Source: Planctomycetota bacterium (GTDB lineage: Bacteria; Planctomycetota; Planctomycetia; Isosphaerales; Isosphaeraceae). Taken from it: a stretch of 7,549 nt of DNA. Positions within the stretch are counted from its first letter, which is position 1, and each line of letters starts with the position of its first letter. The notes under the pieces were generated by a model, which saw only the letters and a list, made by a program, of their open reading frames with translations, was not told the origin of the DNA and did not search any database. The position numbers were made by a program, and so were the translations under genes. Location: assembly GCA_021778575.1 (NCBI GenBank), contig JAJYCH010000212.1:1-7549 (forward strand), read 5' to 3'. Shown piece after piece: positions 1 through 5,391 of this stretch.

Positions 1-1
1 C

Positions 2-598
2 GAACGAGCGGGAATCTGGATCGAGCGGCAAGCGAGCCGCCACAAGGCCCCGGTCAACCTGGCGGTCGCGGAGGTCTACTTTCAAGTTGAAGACGAGGCC
101 GAGGAACTGGTCGAGGTGGCCTTCGCGCCCGACGGAGATGAGGTCGGGCCGCTGGAGGCGAACGCGGCAATCAAGGCCGTCACTCTGGCCAGCCGAGCCG
201 CGGCTCAGCTTGGCTTCGCCGACGTGGTCGACTGGATGAACCAGATCAACCAGCGGGTTGATGCCGACGCGACGGCCTGGTTATTCCATGTCCGGAGAGC
301 CGGCCGATCCCTGGCGATTGATCCGGTCATTTCGGGCATTCCGGGAGTTGGCTTCGCCCTCTGTTATTCGCGGGAGGCGAGCTTCCCCGAGCCGTTGACC
401 GGCAAGGCCCGAGTGGACCCCACGACCATTGTCCACGAACTCCTCCACCTGTTCGGAGCTTCGGACAAGTACGGCATGCCGCTGGGGACGTTTCCCCAGG
501 GATCGGTGAGTCCACGGGACGTCATGCGGCTCAACCATGACTCGCTTTCTCGAATGCAAATCGACGGCCTCACGGCATCGGAGATTGGTTGGAGCTGA
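2..598 (+). CDS. Metzincin-like zinc metallopeptidase, 5'-partial
   Basis: The frame is open from the window edge and ends at TGA 596-598, leaving 198 residues; the true start lies upstream. Residues 145-155 read HELLHLFGASD, the zinc-binding pattern HExxHxxGxxD. The two His (codons at 434 and 446) and the Asp (codon at 464) would be the zinc ligands and the Glu the catalytic base. A DVM at residues 173-175 sits where metzincins have their Met-turn, and the C-terminus 'IDGLTASEIGW' resembles the tail of such domains. Asp rather than His as third ligand is known from snapalysin-type (M7) enzymes; assignment to that family is not established. The preceding 140 residues are not recognised. A helical stretch rich in Ala (about residues 55-85) precedes the catalytic core. 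No signal peptide can be judged because the N-terminus is missing. The gene converges with the minus-strand gene ending at 709. The motif is clear; the substrate is unknown. Confidence 0.8.
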   Translation, partial: ERAGIWIERQASRHKAPVNLAVAEVYFQVEDEAEELVEVAFAPDGDEVGPLEANAAIKAVTLASRAAAQLGFADVVDWMNQINQRVDADATAWLFHVRRAGRSLAIDPVISGIPGVGFALCYSREASFPEPLTGKARVDPTTIVHELLHLFGASDKYGMPLGTFPQGSVSPRDVMRLNHDSLSRMQIDGLTASEIGWS

Positions 599-618
599 CT
601 GGTCCGACAGACCAGATC

Positions 619-662
619 AAAAACGCCCGCCGACGACCCGGTTGGTGGGTCGTCGGCGGGCG
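619..662 (-). terminator. Intrinsic terminator for the minus-strand gene at 709-954
   Basis: A perfect 16-bp stem (624-639 pairs with 647-662, arm CGCCCGCCGACGACCC) encloses a 7-nt loop. On the minus strand the stem is followed directly by five T (623-619). On the plus strand it is followed by ATTAAGTG, so it is a classical terminator only for minus-strand transcription. It lies 46 bp past the TAA of the small minus-strand gene. The stem could also block read-through from the metallopeptidase gene, but lacks a U-tract in that direction. Confidence 0.85.
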
Positions 663-708
663 ATTAAGTGGAGGTTGATCCCGGTCAATTCGACCGAGAG
701 AAAATCGT

Positions 709-954
709 TTAGTTCGCCTCGATCGGCTGCCCGACCTTGGCGAGGGTATTGGCCAGGTTCGCCGCGTCGGATGCGCGGCGGAAATCGGCATACTTGGCCA
801 GCGGGGCGGAGTGCGTCCCGTCGCCATAGACGCCAATCACCGTATGAAGTCCATGCAATTCACTCGTCTCGGCTCGCTGGAACAACCCGGACCTGATCAG
901 CGAGGCAAGGTTCCGCTGCCAGAGCTGGGTTTCGGCCAATTTTGTCATCAGCAT
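709..954 (-). CDS. Small hypothetical protein (81 aa)
   Basis: I do not recognise this protein. The likely start is ATG at 954-952, with AGGGG six bases upstream; the frame is also open to a TTG at 1008, which would give 99 residues. The 81-residue product has an amphipathic N-terminal half (MLMTKLAETQLWQRNLASLI), a Gly/Asp turn (VYGDGTH, residues 43-48) and an Ala-rich helical tail (about 60-74). It has no signal peptide, no membrane span and no Cys. Three things support it as a real gene: codon third positions are mostly G or C, it has a Shine-Dalgarno sequence, and a strong terminator oriented for it lies just downstream (619-662). It is the only gene in its transcription unit that the window shows; the next minus-strand gene ends 680 bp upstream. 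It could also be the remnant of a longer protein. Confidence 0.65.
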   Translation of the reverse strand: MLMTKLAETQLWQRNLASLIRSGLFQRAETSELHGLHTVIGVYGDGTHSAPLAKYADFRRASDAANLANTLAKVGQPIEAN

Positions 955-1635
955 GGCGAGCCCCTGATTACGAGATGTGGAGCGACCTCTCCATGGCCAG
1001 TCGAGCAACGGTCCAAACCCGTCACTCTTCTACTACTCTAAACGAACAATCCACCGGAAGAGTTCTCTGGACGACTGAATTCTTCGTTTCTGAAAATTCC
1101 CTGACTTCGAGAATTATGTACCATTGGCGTTCGTTCGGATAGAGCGATTTTGGTCAGAGAAAGTTCGCAGGAACGGGATGTTTTTGCAAATCCACTCAAA
1201 GAGGCTTTTTTGCTTCGATAGGCTCCTTCATCCGCGAGAATCCCCGACAAAAAATCGTGGAGATGAGGGTCAGAATTCTCCAAGCAATTCAAGGGCCAGC
1301 TTCAAGCCGAGCCTTGAATTTTCGGTTTCCACCCGATTTTACCGCGAGAATCTACGGTCAATCCGGTCCTTGGCGAAGATCGTGCAAAGATCCGACTTGG
1401 TTCCTTCCCGATCCAGACCCCTTATTCACGACTTCCGCATCTCCACTTTATGTTATAGGTTTGGGCAAGAGGGACTATTCTCTGAGCACACAGACCTGGT
1501 TCGGCCGAATGTCCGGGAATGAGCCGGAATTCCAGGGGCGAACGGGGCGATTCGCAACCAGAATTCACAAAACGAAGCCAAGCGAGAGAAGAGTCGGCTC
1601 GATGACAGGTCGGTCCCGATCAGACCCGATTGCCT
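955..1635. other. Long intergenic stretch without a supportable gene
   Basis: About 680 bp between the small minus-strand gene and the end of the kinase gene. It is visibly richer in A and T than its surroundings. The open frames in it have no recognisable motif, no convincing ribosome binding site and no coding bias. It holds a 9-bp inverted repeat (AATTCAAGG 1286-1294 with CCTTGAATT 1312-1320, 17-nt loop), but no T-tract follows it in either direction. It must contain the promoter of the 709-954 gene (minus strand, above 954) and the 3' end of the SIS-ROK transcript. I could not place either with confidence. Confidence 0.5.
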
Positions 1636-2604
1636 TCAATCGTGTTTGCCGGCCAGTTCCAGCGCTCCGTGGATCACGACCTCCTCGCCAAGTGCGGCGG
1701 GGACCAGGTCGAAGGTACCCCGGAACGGTGGGAAGACCCGATCGTCCAGGGTCTGGCGGATCGGCTCGAACCAGAGTTGTTCCCCGATCAGCGAAACTCC
1801 ACCACCAAGAATGATCCGGCGCGGTCCGAGCAGCGTCACCATATGGGCCAACGCCTGACCGACGGCCGTCGTTGCCTTCGCCAGGATGGCCCGACCCCGG
1901 TGATCTCCGGCAGCCGCGGCGCGGGCAACCGCCGCGCCGTCGATCCGATCCGGGTCGCCCTGAGCGAGCGAATCGAGCGGACCGGCAACTTCACCACCAA
2001 CGGAAAGCCGCGAACGAGCCTCGCGGGTGATCGCCCAGCCCGAGGCAATCTCTTCGAGTCGACGCGGGCCGAGTTCAGGATCGTCGATCCAGAGATGGCC
2101 AATTTCCGCGGCGCCTGGTCCTGAGCCCTGATAAATCTGACCGTCAAGAATCAAGCCACCGCCGATACCACTACCGATGGTGACGTAGAAGACCGGCGAG
2201 AGGCCCTGGCCGGCCCCCTGAGAGACCTCGCCCAGGCCGGCGGTGTCCGCGTCATTGCGGATGACGACCCGGGAGATTTTCAGAGTCTCGACCACCCAGC
2301 CAGTCAGGTCGAACTGATCCCAGCCGGCGACCTGGTGAGACTTCAACGTCAGGCCGCGCTGGGCGTCGACGGGACCGCCAAACCCGATCCCGGCCGAGAA
2401 GGGTCGCTCCCCGTTTGCGGCGGGATGGGCGAGGAGGTGAAGATAGGCCTGGCGAATCTGATCGAGAATTGCAACGGCTCCAGCCTCGGGTCGAATCACC
2501 CGCCGTTCGAGGGCGATGATTCGGCCGTCAGCCCGACCGAGGCCGAGCTGAAGCTTGGTTCCACCGATTTCCAGGCCCAATAATAATGGGCTGGCCGTCG
2601 TCAT
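1636..2604 (-). CDS. ROK-family sugar kinase
   Basis: A 322-residue protein of usual ROK length, predicted to phosphorylate a free hexose or amino sugar with ATP in the cytoplasm. The phosphate-binding loop LEIGGTK is at residues 11-17, GFGGPVD at 74-80, and the catalytic segment VIRNDADTAGLGE at 114-126 (Asp118 as catalytic base). The second ATP-binding glycine motif, VTIGSGIGGG, is at 141-150, and GAAEIGH at 164-170. The usual CxCGxxGC zinc-binding Cys motif that precedes LExxASG is absent: residues 174-184 read DDPELGPRRLE and contain no Cys, although the partner His170 is kept. This suggests a zinc-free subgroup rather than a dead enzyme, because the catalytic and nucleotide motifs are intact. 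The ATG at 2604-2602 shares one base with the TGA of the upstream SIS gene (TGATG) and has no strong Shine-Dalgarno of its own, so translation is probably coupled. Substrate is not determinable; annotation as glucokinase would be a guess. Confidence 0.92.
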   Translation of the reverse strand: MTTASPLLLGLEIGGTKLQLGLGRADGRIIALERRVIRPEAGAVAILDQIRQAYLHLLAHPAANGERPFSAGIGFGGPVDAQRGLTLKSHQVAGWDQFDLTGWVVETLKISRVVIRNDADTAGLGEVSQGAGQGLSPVFYVTIGSGIGGGLILDGQIYQGSGPGAAEIGHLWIDDPELGPRRLEEIASGWAITREARSRLSVGGEVAGPLDSLAQGDPDRIDGAAVARAAAAGDHRGRAILAKATTAVGQALAHMVTLLGPRRIILGGGVSLIGEQLWFEPIRQTLDDRVFPPFRGTFDLVPAALGEEVVIHGALELAGKHD

Positions 2605-3209
2605 CAGACGGTGGACGCTTCAACCGGGATCGCCTCGGCGAATCGACGGTTGAGGTCATCAATGATCCAGTGGAAGGCGACGAGGTGGAGCGATTCGACG
2701 ATTCCCATGTCGTCGATGCCGCAATGGAAGTTGTGATGGCCCAACGGCTTGAGCTTACCACCGCCGAACCCGGTGATTCCCACCGTGGTCAGTCCGTGCT
2801 TCTTGGCCCATTCGACCGCCAGGAGAATGTTGGGGCTGTTCCCCGAACCCGAGATTGCCAGGAGCACATCGCCGGGAGAGGCCAGGTTCTTCAGTTGCTC
2901 GACGAAGATCCGATCATATCCTTCATCGTTGCCCCAGGCCATGATTCCGGCGGTGTTGTCGGTCAGGCTGAGAACCTTGAGACGCTTCTGATTCTCGAAG
3001 TCACGCAGGGTGCACTTCGCCAGGTCTTCGCAAAGGTGCGAGGCCGTCGAGCCCGAGCCGCCATTGCCGATGATGAAGACGAACCGGCCTTCATGATACG
3101 CGTCTTCGATGACCCGGCTGATATTCTCGAGCTGACCGAGGTCGAGAGCCTGGACCTCCTGGCAGACGCGATCGAGATATTCCTTCGGCCCAAGAGTCTG
3201 TCCAAGCAT
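2604..3209 (-). CDS. SIS-domain phosphosugar isomerase, GmhA-like
   Basis: A 201-residue single SIS-domain protein of the size and layout of GmhA (sedoheptulose-7-phosphate isomerase) and DiaA. After an N-terminal helix (about 8-40), the sugar-phosphate-binding segment IIGNGGSGS is at 47-54, followed by HLCEDL at 58-63. The second phosphate loop ISGSGNSPN is at 119-127, and the helix ESLHLVAFH at 172-180 ends in the His that corresponds to the catalytic His180 of E. coli GmhA. By my alignment from memory, the second catalytic residue (Glu65 in E. coli) is Asp62 here, a conservative change. The frame is open to a TTG at 3242 and an ATG at 3236. I prefer ATG 3209-3207 because GGGAGG sits nine bases upstream and the resulting length matches the family. 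It is the first gene of a coupled pair with the ROK kinase. The neighbouring kinase is ROK rather than the GHMP-type HddA of the heptose pathway, so a role in heptose synthesis is not established. Confidence 0.88.
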   Translation of the reverse strand: MLGQTLGPKEYLDRVCQEVQALDLGQLENISRVIEDAYHEGRFVFIIGNGGSGSTASHLCEDLAKCTLRDFENQKRLKVLSLTDNTAGIMAWGNDEGYDRIFVEQLKNLASPGDVLLAISGSGNSPNILLAVEWAKKHGLTTVGITGFGGGKLKPLGHHNFHCGIDDMGIVESLHLVAFHWIIDDLNRRFAEAIPVEASTV

Positions 3210-3218
3210 CTTTCGAAA

Positions 3219-3224
3219 CCTCCC
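3219..3224 (-). promoter_or_regulatory. Shine-Dalgarno that sets the SIS gene start
   Basis: The minus strand reads GGGAGG here, nine bases before ATG 3209-3207. The two upstream in-frame candidates (TTG 3242, ATG 3236) lack a properly spaced site: GGAG directly abuts the ATG at 3236. Confidence 0.7.
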
Positions 3225-3248
3225 ACCGCAGTCCATCTCCAAATCGTT

Positions 3249-3283
3249 ATTCTATTCTAACCGGGGCACGCCGCTGAAATACA
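3249..3283 (-). promoter_or_regulatory. Possible sigma-70-like promoter of the SIS-ROK operon
   Basis: On the minus strand TGTATT (3283-3278) and TAGAAT (3259-3254) are separated by 18 bp. A second, overlapping TAGAAT follows at 3254-3249. This lies about 40 bp upstream of the preferred start and is the only A/T-rich hexamer pair in the short leader. The -35 match is weak, and no experimental planctomycete consensus is being applied. The mobile unit begins 45 bp further upstream. Confidence 0.3.
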
Positions 3284-3320
3284 GACCTCCTTCGAGGTGA
3301 CGAATAATTTCGACACTCCC

Positions 3321-3327
3321 TCGAATA
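3321..3327 (+). repeat. Left copy of 7-bp target-site duplication
   Basis: TCGAATA directly abuts the outer edge of the solo IS end at 3328. It is identical to 5116-5122. Lengths 4 to 6 give no match at the same boundary, so the duplication is exactly 7 bp if real. Confidence 0.6.
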
Positions 3328-3367
3328 CTGCACTTTGCCAAAACTGACGTTTGTCGAGGGGCCAGCC
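3328..3367 (+). repeat. Solo IS terminus (direct copy of the left end at 4252)
   Basis: This 40-bp segment begins CTGCACTTTGCC and matches 4252-4291 at 38 of 40 positions (AA at 3340-3341 against GG at 4264-4265). Its first 28 bp are also the inverted complement of 5088-5115 with the same two differences. Similarity stops abruptly after GGGGCCAGCC, and no transposase remnant follows, so the rest of this IS copy has been lost or never existed. Confidence 0.85.
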
Positions 3368-3527
3368 AGTTCGGCCGAAGGTGCATTTGCAAGCTTCGCT
3401 TTCATCCGGCTTCTCGTCTGGGATGCTAGGCACTTCCGTGCCCCAACCAATTGGCCAGTCCGGATGTTGTAGCTCCTCTTCTGAGCGACACGCTCGGCAA
3501 CGTCCGCAACGCCCTTCTTTCCTGACG

Positions 3528-4229
3528 TCAGTCAGGGCGTGCCGATCGTTTCCTGTCCACGGAAATGCGGATTTCCGTCACCTCTTTAAGCTCCGAGAGC
3601 CGCGGATAGATTTCACTCGCGGTCTTCTCGTCAACGCCAGATATTCGAATCTCCCGAAGGTTTCGGAGATGAGGAAATGTCTTTGCAAAGTCTGCGTTCA
3701 CGCGACTGCCTGGGACATCAAGAGCTTGAAGATTTTCCATGCCACTCAAGAATTTCCAGTCTGTGGCGGGGAATTTTCCGTCAAGATCGAGATAAAAGTA
3801 AAACTTTTCCAGCCTTTTCATCTTTCCAAGCGCCTGCAGTGCATCCGCTTCCATGATGCATCCTAGGCAATACAACTCCTTGACGGACTCCAGCGTGGAA
3901 ATGTATTCCAGAAGGCGTTTATTGATGGTTGTCATGCGGAGCGTAATTGTCTCCAGCTGACCGTAGCGAGACCACTTCGTCCAATCCTCCTTCTGATCGG
4001 CGACAACATCAGGCGGGCCAGAATACTCAAGATCATCCACCTGTTGCGTCTCGGGGGACCTATAGAACTTGAGTTGTCCTTCAATCTTGCCGCGGGCGTT
4101 GCGTAAAACGAACACGTCCTGCTCTGAGGTCTTTTCCGCCATGGTCTGGCCCAAGCCGGCTCTCGCAAGCCCCAAGATGGCCAAGGCAAAAACACAGAGC
4201 CTGATGATGTGCTTAGTGGTCATTGGCAT
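3528..4229 (-). CDS. Secreted leucine-rich-repeat-like protein (transposon cargo)
   Basis: A 233-residue protein. Residues 1-28 form a Sec-type signal peptide: Lys/Arg near the start, then the hydrophobic core LCVFALAILGLA, with a likely cut near ARA or GLGQ. No lipobox is seen. From about residue 88 there are irregular leucine-rich repeats, each with an LxxLxx strand after a short helix: LETITL (92-97), LESVKELYC (113-121), MKRLEKFYF (137-145), MENLQALDV (164-172), LRNLREIRI (188-196), LKEVTEIRI (214-222). The mature protein should be periplasmic or exported and serve in binding; no enzymatic motif is present. GC content is clearly lower than the flanking genes (about 40% in 3781-3840 against about 70% around 5761-5820), which suggests foreign origin. 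The start is either ATG 4229 or ATG 4223; GGGAA fits the second better. The IS left end begins only 22 bp upstream of the first ATG, so the native promoter has probably been replaced or lost. The stop is TGA 3530-3528, inside a small hairpin. Confidence 0.75.
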   Translation of the reverse strand: MPMTTKHIIRLCVFALAILGLARAGLGQTMAEKTSEQDVFVLRNARGKIEGQLKFYRSPETQQVDDLEYSGPPDVVADQKEDWTKWSRYGQLETITLRMTTINKRLLEYISTLESVKELYCLGCIMEADALQALGKMKRLEKFYFYLDLDGKFPATDWKFLSGMENLQALDVPGSRVNADFAKTFPHLRNLREIRISGVDEKTASEIYPRLSELKEVTEIRISVDRKRSARPD

Positions 4230-4251
4230 TTCCCAAGTAATGTTTCCATCT

Positions 4252-4291
4252 CTGCACTTTGCCGGAACTGACGTTTGTCGAGGGGCCAGCC
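4252..4291 (+). repeat. Left terminal repeat of the degenerate IS
   Basis: Positions 4252-4279 are the exact inverted complement of 5088-5115. The following 12 bp (GAGGGGCCAGCC) are shared with the solo end at 3328-3367 but not with the right end. It abuts the 5' end of the minus-strand cargo gene, leaving 22 bp to its first ATG. Confidence 0.9.
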
Positions 4292-4366
4292 TCTTGAGAT
4301 AACCCCCACCCTCCCGGCACGATCGTGGTTGCTACACGGCCACCATCACACCGAGGAGGGACGGGG

Positions 4367-5089
4367 GTGTTCACCTTCAAACTCATTGACCCATGGGCCG
4401 CCTGGGTCGCTGCTTTGGCCGCCCCACTCCACGGCCGCCTCGCCTGGAGATTGACCACCATCGTCCTGGGCATCCTCCTGGCCAACGGCCGTCGCACCTT
4501 CACCCGATGGTGGATCGCCGCCGGCATCAGCAAACGCTTCCGATCCTACTATTACAGCATCGACTCGATCGGACGCAAGGCCCAGCCACTCGCCGCCGCA
4601 CTCCTGAAGATCGTCCAGGAAGCCATCCCCAGCGACGGTCCGCTTGTCTTCGCCATCGACGACACCCCGACCCAGCGGTACGGCCCCAAAGTTCAGGGAG
4701 CCGGCATCCACCACAACCCCTCACCGGGACCCGCCGGCTCCAACTTCCTCTATGGACGCTGCTTGGTCACCCTCAGCCGGGTCGCTGACCAGGCTAACCA
4801 AGACGTTCCTGGCGACCTGGCGACCGGCCGGCGGGGTGGTGCGGGTGGTGATCCTGAAGGATCGGCAGAAGTCGTGGCGAGCGTTCCTCTGCAGCGACCG
4901 GGAGGCGAGTGCCGAGGCGATCGTGCAGGCGGTCTTTGACCGCTGGGCGATCGAGCAGAACTACCACGACCTGAAGGAGGTCGAGGGGATCGAGCAGGTG
5001 CGGAGGAATATCGGCGGCTCGGGGTGCCGGAGCCGTGGTCGGAGAAAATCCGGCATCTGCTGGCGGGCAAAGTCAGTATGGCCGGATGA
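4367..5089 (+). pseudogene. DDE transposase, internally deleted and frameshifted
   Basis: The likely original start is GTG 4367, because AGGAGGG (4354-4360) lies six bases upstream. The first frame runs to about 4786 and encodes a normal N-terminal half. This half includes WAAWVAALAAPLHGRLAWRL, a zinc-less helical DNA-binding-type region, and the first catalytic block FAIDDTPTQRYG followed by GAGIHHNPSPGPAG. Near 4780-4790 the homologous reading moves to another frame, which carries TKTFLATWRPAGG and the Glu block RWAIEQNYHDLKEVEG. Near 5010 the plausible tail, PWSEKIRHLLAG, is back in the first frame and ends at TGA 5087-5089 inside the right repeat. Compared with relatives I remember, some 130-150 residues with the second catalytic Asp are missing between the two blocks, and most of the C-terminal helical region is missing after the second. 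The product cannot be an active transposase. Confidence 0.85.
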
Positions 5090-5115
5090 CAAACGTCAGT
5101 TCCGGCAAAGTGCAG
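5088..5115 (-). repeat. Right terminal inverted repeat
   Basis: Exact inverted complement of 4252-4279 over 28 bp. Its outer edge at 5115 is followed directly by the right copy of TCGAATA. The transposase stop codon overlaps its inner edge by two bases. Confidence 0.92.
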
Positions 5116-5122
5116 TCGAATA
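5116..5122 (+). repeat. Right copy of 7-bp target-site duplication
   Basis: TCGAATA directly follows the right terminal repeat and equals 3321-3327. Removing one copy and the 1788-bp unit would restore a junction reading CTCCC-TCGAATA-GCCCG in the ancestral intergenic region. Confidence 0.6.
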
Positions 5123-5391
5123 GCCCGAGAATCGATTTCGATCCGGCCGCCTACGGAATCGTCCGGTTTCTCTTTTTCTCAGGCAGGGCGAACCACTTCA
5201 GCCCGGCCGGGATTCTGGCCTCGTGCCAGATAGGTAGACTACCGCTCGAATCGGCAACGATTTCGACGGAACGGGAGAATTCCGGACGGATCTCCCTTCG
5301 AGATCGCACTCATATTTGGAAAGGCTCGCGAGCGATCGCGAATCCTCCGAGTCAATCGTCGGTGCGGTCTCACCAGAGAAGGGGCGGATTC

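Larger units (their letters stand above)
4252..5115 (+). mobile_element. Degenerate insertion sequence with intact ends (864 bp)
   Basis: It is bounded by perfect 28-bp terminal inverted repeats (4252-4279 and 5088-5115) beginning CTGCACTTTGCC. It carries a DDE transposase gene that is broken and shortened (4367-5089). Complete elements with transposases of this type run to roughly 1.4 kb, so about a third or more is missing. The ends remain suitable for mobilisation in trans by a full-length relative. The transposase resembles DDE-superfamily (IS4/IS701-like) proteins common in planctomycete genomes; I cannot name the exact IS. Confidence 0.85.
3321..5122. mobile_element. Putative composite, cargo-carrying non-autonomous transposon with 7-bp target duplication
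   Basis: The unit proper is 3328-5115 (1788 bp), flanked by TCGAATA on both sides. Its left edge is a solo 40-bp IS end (3328-3367). Its right edge is the inverted end 5088-5115. Inside, in order, are a 160-bp spacer without a gene, a low-GC minus-strand gene for a secreted leucine-rich-repeat-like protein (3528-4229), and a degenerate IS (4252-5115). The inner IS left end at 4252 is preceded by TCCATCT, which does not match the right flank, so the direct repeat belongs to the outer pair of ends. The simplest reading is one transposition of the entire unit, as a composite whose left IS has since been deleted down to its terminus. The unit sits in the intergenic region between the divergent SIS-ROK operon and the gene at 5392. 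Alternative: chance identity of a 7-mer, a priori about 1 in 16,000 for one specified pair of positions. Confidence 0.6.

Noticed and set aside
599..615. Hairpin CTGGTC-CGACA-GACCAG just after the metallopeptidase stop
   Set aside because: Only six base pairs and followed by ATCAAAAAC rather than T on the plus strand; too weak for a terminator call.
1286..1320. Inverted repeat as terminator of the SIS-ROK operon
   Set aside because: Nine-bp, A/T-rich stem with a 17-nt loop and no adjacent T-run on the minus strand; it is also more than 300 bp past the stop codon.
1257..2124. Overlapping plus-strand open frames (1257-1814 and 1630-2124)
   Set aside because: The first runs from low-GC noise into the antisense of the kinase; the second is fully antisense to it. 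Neither has a motif or ribosome binding site.
2586..3260. 224-codon open frame on the plus strand
   Set aside because: Antisense to the SIS gene, whose motifs are unambiguous; no independent coding evidence.
3509..3540. Hairpins around GTCAGTCAGGGCGT at the end of the LRR gene as a terminator
   Set aside because: Overlapping alternative stems of six to seven base pairs, with A/G-rich sequence rather than a T-tract downstream on the minus strand.
3351..3866. 171-codon plus-strand open frame within the mobile unit
   Set aside because: Mostly antisense to the LRR gene, no motif, starts inside the solo IS end.
4252..5115. Independent insertion of the inner IS with its own target duplication
   Set aside because: The bases left of 4252 (TCCATCT) do not match those right of 5115 (TCGAATA) at any length from 2 to 9.
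5035..5391. In-frame N-terminal extension of the 5392 gene, starting inside the IS
   Set aside because: The extension translates the right IS end and the intergenic spacer, lacks a start with a ribosome binding site, and the ATG at 5392 has one (GAAGGGG, seven bases upstream).
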